A stretch of DNA of 64,000 nucleotides, taken from NCBI GenBank assembly GCA_033977485.1, contig CM066985.1, forward strand, positions 77,381,045-77,445,044. Direction: 5' to 3'. The stretch's first letter is position 1. The number at the start of each line of letters is the position of its first letter. Below are positions 10,451-21,893 of this stretch, in pieces. The DNA is from Hydrangea macrophylla (taxonomy: Eukaryota; Streptophyta; Magnoliopsida; Cornales; Hydrangeaceae). The translations under genes were made by a program, and so were the position numbers. The notes beneath the pieces were generated by a model. That model searched no databases. It was not told where the DNA came from and worked only from the letters and a program-made list of their open reading frames with translations.

Positions 10451-11855
10451 TAGACATAATATTATTAGTTGAAAGCTCATTATTATATTAAATAGAATTT
10501 CAAAAGCTGAACTGTATGTAATATTTCATTTAAAATGACAGAATTACCCCACACAAATCAATATATCATTATGATGAGTATCACGATATACGCGCATTTA
10601 TGGTATAATAAAGGGGGTACTATGGTATTGAGAAGATGCACAAGAACAATATAGTATTTACTATTTAACTACCTCATTTTTTTTTTTGCATCCTTTATAG
10701 GCAGTTGATATATTATTGCCTGTGATGATTCAGTAATTAATAAATCTCTGCCTCTTTCTAGTGTAAGTTGTTAGGTCAGGTTTCTATATGTAACACTATT
10801 GTAGGCTGTACAGCTGTGGAAATGATCTAATTTTGTATTATTTAAATTCGTATTTCCTCATGAAAAAAAAAAAAATACTCGTTAATGTATCCAATTAAGG
10901 GGTCATATCTCTCCGTTTGGTTTATGTATTTAGAGAATGAAAAGAAAAAGGAAAGAAAAGTGACAAGAAAAACCTTTTCCTGATTTTTTTTTCCTCCATG
11001 TTTAAATAACAATAGAAATTAGATTTTTTTGAAGTTGAATTGAAATCAAAGAAAAGTGGAGAAAATTAACTCACTAACTTCAGAAATTTTTAGTTCATTT
11101 ATCACCATATTGGTCTTCTCTTCCTATTTTCCTCATAGCTTTCCTTACTAATCCAAGAGAGGGAGCTGTACCATTTTGTTATCTTTATGTCTCACTAAAT
11201 CCATGAACCAAGCAAAACTCAAATTTGAGAACGTTGAAACGAGACGTAAATGAACTTAATAATTCTCGACTGCAAATTCACCATATTAACAGTTTTAGAA
11301 GAGCAATTGGCTTTTAGCTAGCATTTTAAATTACAAAGAAGATGCATGAACCTTATTGGTTCATTTTTTTCTTATAACATCATTTTCCAAACAAGGGTCT
11401 GCTGCCCATTGGTATATAGAGTCCTTTCTTAACAAAACCATGCCTTAATTTGCTCAATAACACTGCAAAAGATACCCCATTTATGCTTGATTGTGACAAT
11501 TTGAAGTATTCAGTTTTTTTTTTTTTTTTTTTACTACCTCATAAGAGAGCACCTGTATTATTGGTGTTTTACAAGTAGCTCTATGCAAATTCAGCATCAT
11601 TTCCATAATTAAGAAATCTGAGCATTTTATCAATACTACTGAGATTTAAAGCTTTGATTTGATAAATCTCTATCAATGCAATTAACTCTGTTAAGTTCAA
11701 ATCAATATAAATCTTCCAACTCCCCACATATATTATAACATCTTCCAACTCAACTGCTGCTTCTATTATAAAATCTCCCAACTCCAATTGCTATCTTTCA
11801 CCCACATCTATTATAAAGTCTTCCAACTCAACTGCTGCTCCTGAGTGCCTTCCAT
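10451..11855. other. Upstream region of the subtilase, no other gene seen
   Basis: AT-rich intergenic DNA with T runs (10680, 11510). Near its end (11690-11840) three diverged copies of a unit combining ATTATAA with TCTTCCAACTCAACTGCTGC lie directly upstream of the subtilase ATG. Each contains a TATA-like word, so this may be a duplicated core promoter. Nothing else is recognisable. Confidence 0.5.
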
Positions 11856-14717
11856 ATGGCTTCATCTTACAGTATGTTGTTGTCTTCTTCACTTCTCTTC
11901 ACACTATCTATCTTCTTATCTTTATACTCCACCACATCCGATATTACACTATCCAGTTATATTATATGCACCGAAAGCCATTCCAGGCCATCCTCTTTTG
12001 CTACACAAGAAGAGTGGCATAATTCCTTGGTGAGGCGACTCCCTTACCAGAAACTTGAATCACTCTCTCATTCTCCTATTTTTTACACGTACAATGTAAT
12101 CTGCAATGGGTTTGCAGCAAGATTGACCGACGATGATGCTAGTATTTTAGCCAATGAGCCGGGTGTAACGAGTGTCTTTCAAGACAAGGTGACAAACGTT
12201 CTTCACACAACTTGGTCACCTGATTTCTTGGGCCTAATTGAAAACTATGGCATTTGACCAGATTCCATGTTTGGTGAAAACATCATAATCGGATTTGTTG
12301 ACAGTGGAATCTGGCCAGAAAGTAAAAGCTTCAGTGACTTTGGACTTGGACCAATTCCTGCTGGCTGGAAAGGTTCATGTGAAGAAGGAATTGGATGCAA
12401 CAAAAAGTTAATTGGCGCTAGATACTTTGGCTTGGGTGTCACACACCACAAGTCAAACAGTGGTACAGATGATGTTGGTGGCGAATACTCCTCACCAAGA
12501 GACTGGGATGGCCATGGGACTCATACAGCCTCTACTGCTGCCGGAGCCAAAGTCGCAGAGGCAGATATGTTTGGGTTTGCACGTGGAATCGCTCGCGGCA
12601 TTGCTCCCAAGGCAAGAATTGCCATGTATAAAGCGTGTAGCGGGGGCGGATGTGTGGAATCGGATATTTTTGCTGCTATTGAAAGCGCAATACAAGATGG
12701 AGTACACATCTTGTCAATGTCGATAGGAGGCACCGATGCACCACATTACGAAAATGCCATTGCCAGAGGGGCATTTGCTGCCATGAAAAAGAACATCTTT
12801 GTTACATGCTCGGCCGGAAATTTGGGGCCTGATCCGTATTCCGTGCTTAACACGGCACCGTGGATAACCACAGTTGGAGCGGGATCCATTGACCGTAGTT
12901 TCCCAGTAAAGATCCTACTTGGAAATGGCAAGGCCTGCATAGGTTCTTCTCTGTACGCTACAAACATCAAAACTACCAAGAGATTTTCTCTTCTATTTCT
13001 CAGTGATTGTGGCTCCATGAACCCACTTCATAATAATGTTACTGGCAAGATTGTGGTCTGCCACAGTGATGAATACCACGCATTTGACCACGCGTTTGAA
13101 GTACAAGAAGTAGGTGGGGCCGGGTATATACAAGTGAACTCGGTGAATCATGGAGAGGGTCTAGCAGCTGTAGCCTTTTCATTGCCTGCTGCTACGGTGG
13201 GCTTTATGGAAGGTCTTGAAATTCTAACTTACATCAATAATGCTGAGTCCCCAACTGCTAGCTTTAATCTGTTTAATCTCACTGTTTTAGGGCAAGATAG
13301 AGCTCCATTTATTCCAAGCTTTTCGGCAAGAGGCCCAAACCCCATTGTGCTCGAGATGCTAAAACCTGACATTATCGCCCCTGGCTTTAACATTTTAGCA
13401 GCTTTTGCTCATAATCAAGCACCAACCCTGTCACCATATGATTTGCGGAGATCAGATTTTAATATCTTGTCTGGCACATCAATGGCTGCCCCACATGCAG
13501 GGCCGGTCCCGAGTATTTGGAGGCCCGGGACGAACTACTAAAAGTGAGGCCCCTTATTTGGGGGTTCGAGGGCAGCGTCCCCGAGGCAATTTTTTTGGGG
13601 TCTACTTATACATAATTGGCTATTTTTTTAGGGTTTACTTATACATAATTGGCAATTTTTTGGGGTGTACTTATAATATGAGTCTATTTGTGAAACTTAA
13701 ATATTGTATGGTGTCTTTCAAAATTCTAGGGAGACCTATTTCTAAAACTCAAAAAATTCTTAAACTAAAAGTGTAATTTTCAAAATTCTAGGGGCCTTTG
13801 CTTTTGAGTTTTATATATATGTATATCAATAGATATATAGTTGATGACACTAAATTGGGCCCCTTTGGTGCCTAAACATAAGTTGAGGAGATGCTTAAAC
13901 ATGATTAAGGGAGACCTAATGTAAAATGCTAAAAAAATCTCAAGGTAAAAATATAATTATGAAAATTTTATAGAGGCCCTCAAAATTTGATGAACTTTGG
14001 TGGCCCGGGGCGGTTGCCCCACTGGCCCCCCCTTTGGGCCGGCCATGCCCACATGTTGCCGGTGCTGCAGCGCTGCTACGTGCAGCTTATCCCGTTTGGT
14101 CCCCTGCAGCCATCCGATCAGCACTGATGACAACTGCTCGAATGTTGGACAATCAGGACCGTCCAATAGCCAAATTCCAAGATATGCATCCAGCAACTGC
14201 ACTTGAAATTGGAGCTGGCCTTATTAATCCCCAATTGGCTGCAGATCCTGGGCTAATTTGTGATGCGGGTGTATCTGATTATGTCAAATTTTTGTGCAGC
14301 TTGAACTACACGCGAGAGCAGATGAAGTTGTTCACAGAGGAGTCAGACCCATGCTCGGGACCTTCTGGTACTCCGGGGGACCTCAACTATCCATCATTCT
14401 CGGTGATATTCAAATCAAAGATCGATGTTCAAGGGTTCAATAGAACAGTGACAAACGTTGGGGATTTTCTGCCAGAAATGTACCAGGTCAGGATTATCAA
14501 TCCTGGAGCCGATAAAGTTAGCATATCTGTGGAACCAGAGGCATTGACCTTCAACAATTTGCATGAGAATCAAGTCTACACAATCATTTTCGAAAGCAAG
14601 TACGTAGTGGATAAAACCACCAGCCCTGTTGAGCAGATGGTGTTTGCATACATTTCCTGGGAGAGCTACAGGCATGTTGTTAAAAGTCCAATTTCAGTGA
14701 TGTGGGAGGTGAGATAA
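11856..14717 (+). pseudogene. Subtilisin-like serine protease (plant SBT), disrupted
   Basis: Intact plant subtilases are secreted serine endoproteases with the order signal peptide, I9 inhibitor prodomain, S8 catalytic domain with PA insert, and Fn3-like C-terminus. All are visible here in one exon. ATG 11856 gives a hydrophobic leader of about 28 residues, then the I9 region with FYTYNVICNGFAARL. Catalytic Asp is in GFVDSGIWPES (about residue 149), His in WDGHGTHTAST (about 220), the oxyanion Asn in CSAGNLGPDP and Ser in SGTSMAAPHA (codon 13479-13481). The C-terminal part carries GDLNYPSFSV. Two lesions: TGA at 12255-12257 stands where the family has Trp, and a 550-bp hAT element lies within the Ser motif. 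Without the insert and one TSD copy the gene would be about 767 codons, a normal length, so decay looks recent. I infer it is non-functional; the subfamily is not determined. Confidence 0.92.
13498..14047. mobile_element. Non-autonomous hAT element in the subtilase
   Basis: The insert is flanked by a perfect 8-bp target-site duplication, CCCACATG (13490-13497 and 14048-14055). Its ends are CAGGGCCGGTCC and, inverted, CATGGCCGGCCC (10 of 12 matching). An 8-bp TSD with a CA-GGG type terminal inverted repeat is the hAT signature, and CAGGGCCGGTCC-like ends are common in plant non-autonomous hATs. At 550 bp it encodes no transposase. Precise removal of the element and one TSD copy would rejoin the subtilase frame. 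Confidence 0.9.
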
Positions 14718-16294
14718 TAGGCTTGTCACAATGTGGTTATATGTGTATAGACGAACATATATGTCCTGACACCTGTGCTTGTATAGGCATCTGTTGGATC
14801 CTTGCCTTGAGTTTTGACTGTGTAGCTTTGCTTCTTATGCCAACTTTATCAGCTTTGATTCAACATATTGTGCAAGTTGAGATATATTTTAGTTTCCCAG
14901 TTCTATCTTTTATGGACTTTATTTATTTTTACACAGCAGAGGGTCCATGCATTTAAAGTCCTGTTATGGAATGTGTTGTGTGCCTAACATTTTTTGAGCT
15001 CAAGAGATTGACTTACTAGACTGAGGGAGATATGTGTAGAATTACTTATGTGATGAAAGAAAGATTAGCAGATCCCAAATTTCTTTTGCTTTAGGAAAGT
15101 GCTTTTAATTGGATTCAATAAAAATGTCAAAAAGAATGAAGAAGTTATTAATATATTCTTGATAAGAAGATCCCAATTATATTTATTATCTTCCATTTTT
15201 GCTAGCATCCGATCTTGAGATTATGAACATTTAAACAAATATGTACATCAAGCTGTCATGTATATGCTCGTACTAATTGTCTTGCCAACTATATATACTG
15301 GATGGTGAATCTACTACATAAATAAAAGCGCAAGTTGCGCAATTGTGAATTAAATTTGGCCAATTTTGGTATTTATGAAATTGATTTGTCCATTTTAGTA
15401 GTTATAGGTTTCTCCTTGTATATGGCGTCAGACATTTCGGATATTTTGAGAGTCGTGGCAGTAGGAGACCACATTTGTGCATTTGGTCTTCTTATTATAT
15501 CAACTAGTGCAAATGCACGGCTAAAATGCAACTCATAACATATATATAAACGGCACCAAAATGTATTTTTCGAAAACAAAAACATGAAGTCCGAAAACAC
15601 GAAGCTGAAAAGGAAAAAAAAGATTTTCATAATTCTCTATTTTTACCCGATAAAACATGGTTGAAAGAATTGATTAGAAATGTGTACAAATCAAAAAGAA
15701 TTTAATTGTTGGATAAAACAGCAGATCGATACCATACAAAATTGTTGAATTAAAACAGCACTAATATTTGACAAAACTTTCTTTTAATTAGTACCCAACA
15801 TAATACATACATACATACAAATGGGACAACCATTTGTACACCACTATGGTGCACAGTACTAACGCACACAAAGAAATCTCAAATAAGCACTCATTCTCTC
15901 AATAACTAATGTCTCTTACTTTATGTGGCATACACATAATATCACAGAGAGAAAACTCTCACTCAATGTGTCATTTTCAACATTTCACACAACACTCACC
16001 TAACCCAATTATTTCTCATCTCTCTCAATTCTCATGAATTCATCCTTCAATTTTCTGTAAGACATCTTCATACACGAACTGGGTATCCCTTTTGTAGGCA
16101 ACACTACATCCAACTTTAAACCACATTGGAGTGCAGTCATAAAAGAAAAACCTAAATAACATATTTCAAATCGGGAAACTGTTAGATCTATATCTATCGA
16201 TTACATAGGATGAAAATAATGAAAGAGAAGGAAGCAAACTGGTAAGATCACGGATCAGTTTACCAGTGCATGTGCCTTAAAAGAAAGAAAATAC
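14718..16294. other. 3' flank of the subtilase, no gene seen
   Basis: AT-rich DNA with no recognisable ORF. At 15505-15525 a short word CTAGTGCAAATGCACGGCT has a TGCA-containing hairpin beside CTAG and could be a minus-strand Helitron terminus, but support is weak. A small hairpin GTACACCACTATGGTGCAC lies near 15836-15854. Confidence 0.4.
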
Positions 16295-16580
16295 TTTTGC
16301 TCACCCAAAAAAAATGGTTCACCAATGCTCACCCAAGCATCCCATTGGCCAATGCAGTGGGATCCATGATTAAACAAATGATGTCTAATCCTGAGTCACA
16401 CTGCATTGGCCAATGGGATGCTTAGGTGTTGTTTAATCATGAGTCCCACTGCATTGGCCAATTGGATGCTTGGGTGAGCATTGGTGAACCATTTTTTTGA
16501 TGTTTAATCCTGAGTCTCACTGCATTGGCCAATAGAATGCTTGGATAAGCATTGATGAACAATTTTTAAGTGAGCAAAAA
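16295..16580. repeat. Foldback/MITE-like element with CATTGGCCAATG repeats
   Basis: The left end TTTTGCTCACCCAAAAA followed by TGGTTCACCAATGCTCACC is inverted at the right (GTGAGCATTGGTGAACCA, and GTGAGCAAAAA at the very end). Between them the unit TGCATTGGCCAATGGGATGCTT with a TGATGTTTAATCCTGAGTC spacer is repeated about four times in both orientations. The outermost flanks CCTTAAAAGAAAGAAAATA and CCTTAAAGAATAGAGAATA are similar, possibly a diverged duplication. No coding capacity; family unassigned. Confidence 0.6.
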
Positions 16581-17093
16581 TGTTACCTTAAAGAATAGAG
16601 AATAGATTGTCATGTGGCTCCATGAGGTGACAGAAAATGCTTCAGCCTTTAGATAGATATATTAGATGTTGACTCATACATGATAACCCATGCTATGGCC
16701 AAGGGGAAAGGAACAATGCAGCCAACATCGGGCTATACTTACTCTTTGGCTAGCGATAGTATTGATTCTAACTACTATGGACAAAATAAAAGTACTTCTA
16801 CTTTCGGGGGAGAATGAAGAGCAAATTTGCTTTACTGAGCAAAAAAAAAAAAACAATGCTTAAAAAAACACTTACTACACACAAGATAAGTTTTATGTGC
16901 TTATACAACAGGGATCGAATATTGTCATTCATAACATTACGAATAACAAAAGAAAAGCCATACTCCAGAGTTGATTTAGGTACAATGTGCTAAATGGTTT
17001 TTACAAAAACATCAATAAATCTCCTTAAATTGATAAATGACTCAATTTAACCAAACATTGGAGATCAAGCTCTTGTTTCTTATTGCCATTAAC

Positions 17094-17124
<31 letters not shown>
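16581..17124. other. Non-coding flank ending in an (ATA)n microsatellite
   Basis: No gene seen. The last about 30 bp are an ATA/AAT microsatellite (17093-17124) into which copia-2 inserted; the other half of that microsatellite is at 29063-29095. Confidence 0.55.
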
Positions 17125-17126
<2 letters not shown>

Positions 17127-17131
17127 TTATC

Positions 17132-17603
17132 TGTAGATAATATGCACGCAAGCATACGAGTCGGGTTTAGGTCACTTACCTAGCGGAATAACCCGACGGA
17201 TCGCCAAACGGTGTTGTTACGAGCCCGGCGTCTTCACCCACGAACTGCTGCTCCATGTTGCCTCCGTGTACTCTCTTATGCATCGCCTAGGTCGTAGAGG
17301 ATGCTTCTTGAGCCATCCCCATGACAGTCACGTTCTAAATCCCAAGCTCCTTGGTGATTAGCTAGAGAGAGAAACCGTGTGTATAGAGAGAGAGAGACTA
17401 ACGTGAGAGAGAGAGAGAGGGGCTGCTGAAAGTATTAGTCTCATTAGGTTTTCCATGTAGTATATATGCATATATATAGGCACATAAAAACCTATAAGGC
17501 TTGGGACTCCAAAACCCATTATTTGGCGTCCAAGCTAACCCTCTCCGGACCCAGTCCAATATAATGTGGGTGCCCGTATGGCCCAACCACAATATTTGTT
17601 ACA
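17132..17603 (-). repeat. 3' LTR of copia-1
   Basis: 472 bp; own strand starts TGTAACAAATATTG and ends TTATCTACA. A TATA-like stretch CTATATATATGC lies near 17467-17478 on the minus strand. By eye it is the same as the 5' copy at 24663-25134 along its length. Confidence 0.92.
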
Positions 17604-17613
17604 TCTCCCACTC
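17604..17613 (-). other. Polypurine tract of copia-1
   Basis: The minus strand reads AGTGGGAGAT directly before the 3' LTR start (TGTAACA), the expected position for priming plus-strand DNA synthesis. Confidence 0.8.
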
Positions 17614-18829
17614 ACCCACATAGGGTTGGTACTAAAAACCAATCTCTCAACACAACGGAACTTCTCAACTCTTCATACAGGGAAATAGAACGTGCGACCT
17701 TACGAAAAGAAAGTACAGCGACAGGAGTGTAATGCCAAATCATCACCATAACCAGCAAGACACATCACTCGGAAGCTTCTCGTGTATGCCTTAGACGATT
17801 CAACCACACCGGACACAGCATTCTCAATCCCTCGGTGAAAAGAATTGCTGCACCACCTCAATGTAATGTACTCATGACATATCAGTAACAAATTACGATT
17901 GTCGCAGGCCTGCTAATGAGTCACAAAAACATGGTGTGTTATTGAATGGTCTTCCCTGAGCCCACATGTCAATCCGACTAACTTGACCGCTTGCCCAGAC
18001 ACACCCCATAGAACGGAATAATCTCATCGTCCTAGGATAGCATGCTAAAGTAACTGTCATCAAGCGTCCTCTTCATGACATAGTCTCAAGTCGTGAAGGC
18101 AACCAGTTTGTAGGATAACCAATGTCTTGGATATGCTACATGGCTCACACAGCAATGAAGAGGAATCCATTCACTGCTCCACAGTCGATCGCGAAAGCAC
18201 ATACAGTACGATATGCATGCTATGGCGTTCTTCCATCAAAATGGGCATGTCACTCTGTGTTTGAAAAAACAAGTAACGCCATACGAATCTTAGTCTAGAC
18301 GTTACACAAAACGTCTAACCTGAGTCTCCCAGCACAGTCGCTCCTCTTAGCGCCCGTCTGAAAACTCACATTCGGCTGTAAACAGGCTACATAGAGTCGT
18401 GGGATATCTCTATGTTCGACCAAGTATAAGGTCTCATCTTAGATCCATCTAAGGCGACATATAAAAATAATAGGGTTTATATCTAGCTCGCTGTTCTTAT
18501 ACTGCGTAGATATAAGTGTTCAAGCTCGCTTTCTAAGCGCTATGGACACACATGTCCTAGCTAGCTATCTAAGCGCCATGAACACAAATGTCTCATCTTG
18601 CTCGCCATCTAAGCGCCATGGACACGCATGTCCTAGTTCGCTATCTCGGCGCCAAGGTGAATCACCCGTGTGAGCAGGTCGATTCAAGCCCGGTGACATA
18701 TAAGAAATGTGCATTCATTCCATTCATATAACAAATATATATGTATGGAAACCAATTAGTTTATAAAAACTTGAATAATAATGTCAATACCACAATAAAA
18801 TGTCTAAGCACATCAAATCCCCCGATTGG
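17614..18829 (-). other. Non-coding 3' internal region of copia-1
   Basis: No ORF with recognisable similarity is visible. The stretch includes a short tandem array (18519-18655) and otherwise unique-looking sequence between the RNase H remnant and the polypurine tract. Confidence 0.55.
18519..18655. repeat. Tandem array of about 45-bp units in copia-1
   Basis: Units of the form CTCGCTATCTAAGCGCCATG followed by GACACACATGTCCTAG repeat about four times. The word AAGCGCCATG and the near-palindrome GACACxCATGTC mark each unit. Confidence 0.7.
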
Positions 18830-21080
18830 AGATATGCCTCAAGACAACTTCCCTTTGCGCAAACATCTCAAAATGTGACAAAAACAAATGTCTACGTGCT
18901 AGAATGGCTTTGAGATCTTTTGCATATGCTCAGACTTATGTGCTATGATCGTAGATAAACACAACCTCATCACTATGAGATAAAGAGCCTAGCCACTGCA
19001 AAAACTCTTAAACCAAAACAACTTCTCTAACAGCTGCAGAGCACACCACATATTATGCTTCCATCGCGGACAGCATAAGGCAAGGTCCACAGTTCTTCTG
19101 CGAACATATCGCAAGATACTCTTCACTACTCTCTAGTGACAGGACCATGGTTGCTACGGCAACGACTAATTAAACCAACCGCATAGCAGACATCTGACCG
19201 AGTACACACATTAGCATACTTCAGATTCCCTATTGCGGACGGATATGGCAAACTGGACATTTGTTTCCTCTTCTCATTATTCTTAAGACATTGATCTAAG
19301 GTCAAGGTGAGTCCCCCAAAAATGGGATGTCTATGGGTTTTCAGTTTTTCATGTGAAAACGTTCAAAAATCTACATCTTGTAAGTCCCTCGAGACAAACA
19401 GAGGAGCTTCTGAGAACAATATCTCACAATCTAAACTTCCAACACATAGTTGGAATCACCCATGTCCTCAATCTCAAACTGAGAGGACAACCACTCTCAA
19501 GTGGCGACAATGGAACTCATCTCATTCCCAGCTAAAACGACGTCATCAACATATAAAGATTTAAAACACTTTCCTTGGACTATTTAATGTACACACATTG
19601 TACCACTGCCTAGACGATTTGAGATAATAAATAGATCGTTTGAGACAGCACACTTTTGCGCTCATTCCCTTTGGTCACAACACCAATGGGATGATCCATA
19701 TTTATCTCGTCGTCTTGTTCTCCATTGAGAAAAGAACAGTTTAAACATCCAACTAAAAAGGTTCAAAAACTAAATATGCGACAATTGCTAGGATAAGGCG
19801 AATGGAGTTAGATCTCACCCTTTGGGAGAACATGTTTCCATGGTCTATACCCTCTCTGGGTACAAAGTATCGCCACAAGGCGCGCCTAATACTTGTCAAT
19901 TGAACCATCTGTCTTGCGCTAGATTTTGAAAACACAATTGTCTCCAATCGTCTTACGCACAGGCGGATTGTCAACTAACTCCCAGACCTTATTCACGTCC
20001 ATAGAACTCATCTCATCTGGCATAGCAACTATCCACTCTGCTTCAGCAGACGAAGAAAAACGCTTCAACAAAAAAAGCAGGCTCATCCTCATCCACTTGT
20101 GCACACATTTGCACACATATGAAAATGTCTTCCTCAATTTCAAAACAACGATAGGGAACGTTTTCCTCATCACCATACAATGTACTACTTGAGAATCTTG
20201 AGTGCCTAGTGGTGCACTCCCACTATCTGGTACACTCCCACTAGCGTCTAGCGGTGTACTCCCACTCGGCTGGAGACTAGTACCATTTTATAGCGATTAT
20301 TGGATGTGGATTCTCAATCTCCCCACCCTCGCTTAAAGATGGTATGTTGTCTTCAACATCCTCCAACTCATAGAGGTCAAGATATCTCTTAGTAATACAA
20401 ATCTGGGGAAGTCATTCTCAATATCATGTGACACCATTTGTCATTCCTATACCCGTTTGTTCATTATACATAACATAGGCTGTCGAGCTATTAGAATACC
20501 TTATAAAGGTATACTTTCCAGCTCTTGAGCCTAGTTTCTCGCACTTATACGAGGTATAGTGAACATGACCTCCTGAGCTCCACGGGCGCAAATGCTCCAA
20601 AATGAGCTTTTCGCCTTTCCATAGCTCATAAGGGGGTAGAGGGAATTGACTGAGAAGAGGCACTCTAGTATGTAGGCAGCAATCAATAGTACATCCCCCC
20701 AAAATAACTTTGGGAGCTTGACTTGCGCCATCATAGTCCTAGCCATATCTAGGAATGTCATATTCCTTCTTTCTGCAACACCATATTGTTGCGGAGTTTC
20801 CGGAACAGAAAGTTGTCTGCGTTTTCCCTTTTTCCTCACATAGTTCCCAGAACTGATTAGATAAATACTCGCGATCCTATCATTGCGCGAAATCATCTAT
20901 AAAAGTGAGAAAATAAGAGGCGCCATGACGTGCCTTTACAACCACAGGTCCACAGATATTTGAGTGAACTAGCTCGTATGCTTGAGTAGCTCTAATAGCC
21001 TTTCTAAAAGGCTTTCGACATGCTTTGCCAACTAAGCAAGACTCACACAAAGGCAGGTCAACCTCAGCGAGTAGACCCAA
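18830..21080 (-). pseudogene. copia-1 pol remnant: integrase, RT, RNase H
   Basis: On the minus strand, in order: GAG-pre-integrase zinc motif CESCLVGKACRKPF and the start of the integrase core (20880-21080); the TPQQYGVAERRN segment with the third acidic residue (20531-20896); RT beginning WIVAMPDEMSSMD and NKVWELVD (19919-20176); the block READING REGIDHGNMFSQ (19753-19974); the active-site motif YVDDVVLAGNEMSS near 19515-19557; and RNase H tail words near 18830-19080. Stops and frameshifts separate the pieces. The first integrase acidic residue, normally in a TDVCGP-like motif, reads SNICGP, so Asp has become Asn. The element cannot encode its own integration machinery as read. Confidence 0.85.
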
Positions 21081-21249
21081 AAAGGGCTTCTCGAGCTAAT
21101 CAAGTCATCCTATTACATCCTATGCGTTCAAGTCCAGCATGTCATGTCTCAGAATAAATGAGTAATATAGGAAATTAGAATTATATAAAACAACTCTTAA
21201 GTAGTTATCCCTAGATAACCATGTCCTAGTAACACTACCACCCAAAAAT

Positions 21250-21893
21250 GTCCATCCTATTACCACCGAACTGGAAAACGCCCTTGATTGCGCTCTTCCA
21301 CCTTATTAGCCTTGGGCGCAAACTTGCTAGCCCCACCCTGCCTCTAGGCGGGTTTACCCTTACCATTGCGTTTAGGCCCACTAGCCTTGCGCTTACTTCC
21401 ACTTATGGAAGTAGTGGTCAAGAGTATAGTTATACGGTTCGCCTCACCTTTTTGGCGCTCCGTATTCAGCTCAACTTGTCATAATGGACCCGCGAATCAG
21501 ACAAATAACTAATCATAGCCTGAAACTGCAATTCGCCAGTAAAGATGTTCCGAGTATTCTGAAATCACGAATCATACCTGTCATCGACCTTAGATGTCCA
21601 GTCATCGTGTACTTTGAACGTTTTCTTTACTTTCCCGAACTTCATAACTAGATGCTTAATCTAGTAGTGAATGTGCCATCGAAAACAAATTTGAGCTGAT
21701 CTCATAATACCTTGGCTATTGGGTAGTACATATACTTCCCAACAAGATCATGGTGCATGCTGCTTATCATAAAGCGCGTGCTATGATCCTTCTCGAGCCA
21801 AGTATTATAGGCTATTAAGGTTATAATAATATTGGGTCGGAGGCCCATTATTCGGTTTAATGGGTTGGACCATAGAATAAGCCTAAAGCCCAC
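21250..21893 (-). pseudogene. copia-1 gag remnant
   Basis: The minus strand reads YNTWLEKDHSTRFMISSMHH then LVGKYMYYPIAKVL, which resembles the central copia Gag domain (W...D......I.SS......AK.VW). A basic KRKASGPKRNGKGKPARG stretch follows. No CCHC knuckle is visible, and the frame is broken before integrase. Confidence 0.6.

Noticed and set aside
12412..13018. Several 70-104-codon ORFs in other frames of the subtilase
   Set aside because: They are shadows of the conserved S8 catalytic domain reading frame.
15335..15538. 67-codon ORF downstream of the subtilase
   Set aside because: No homology, no signal peptide with downstream domain, and AT-rich composition like the flanks.
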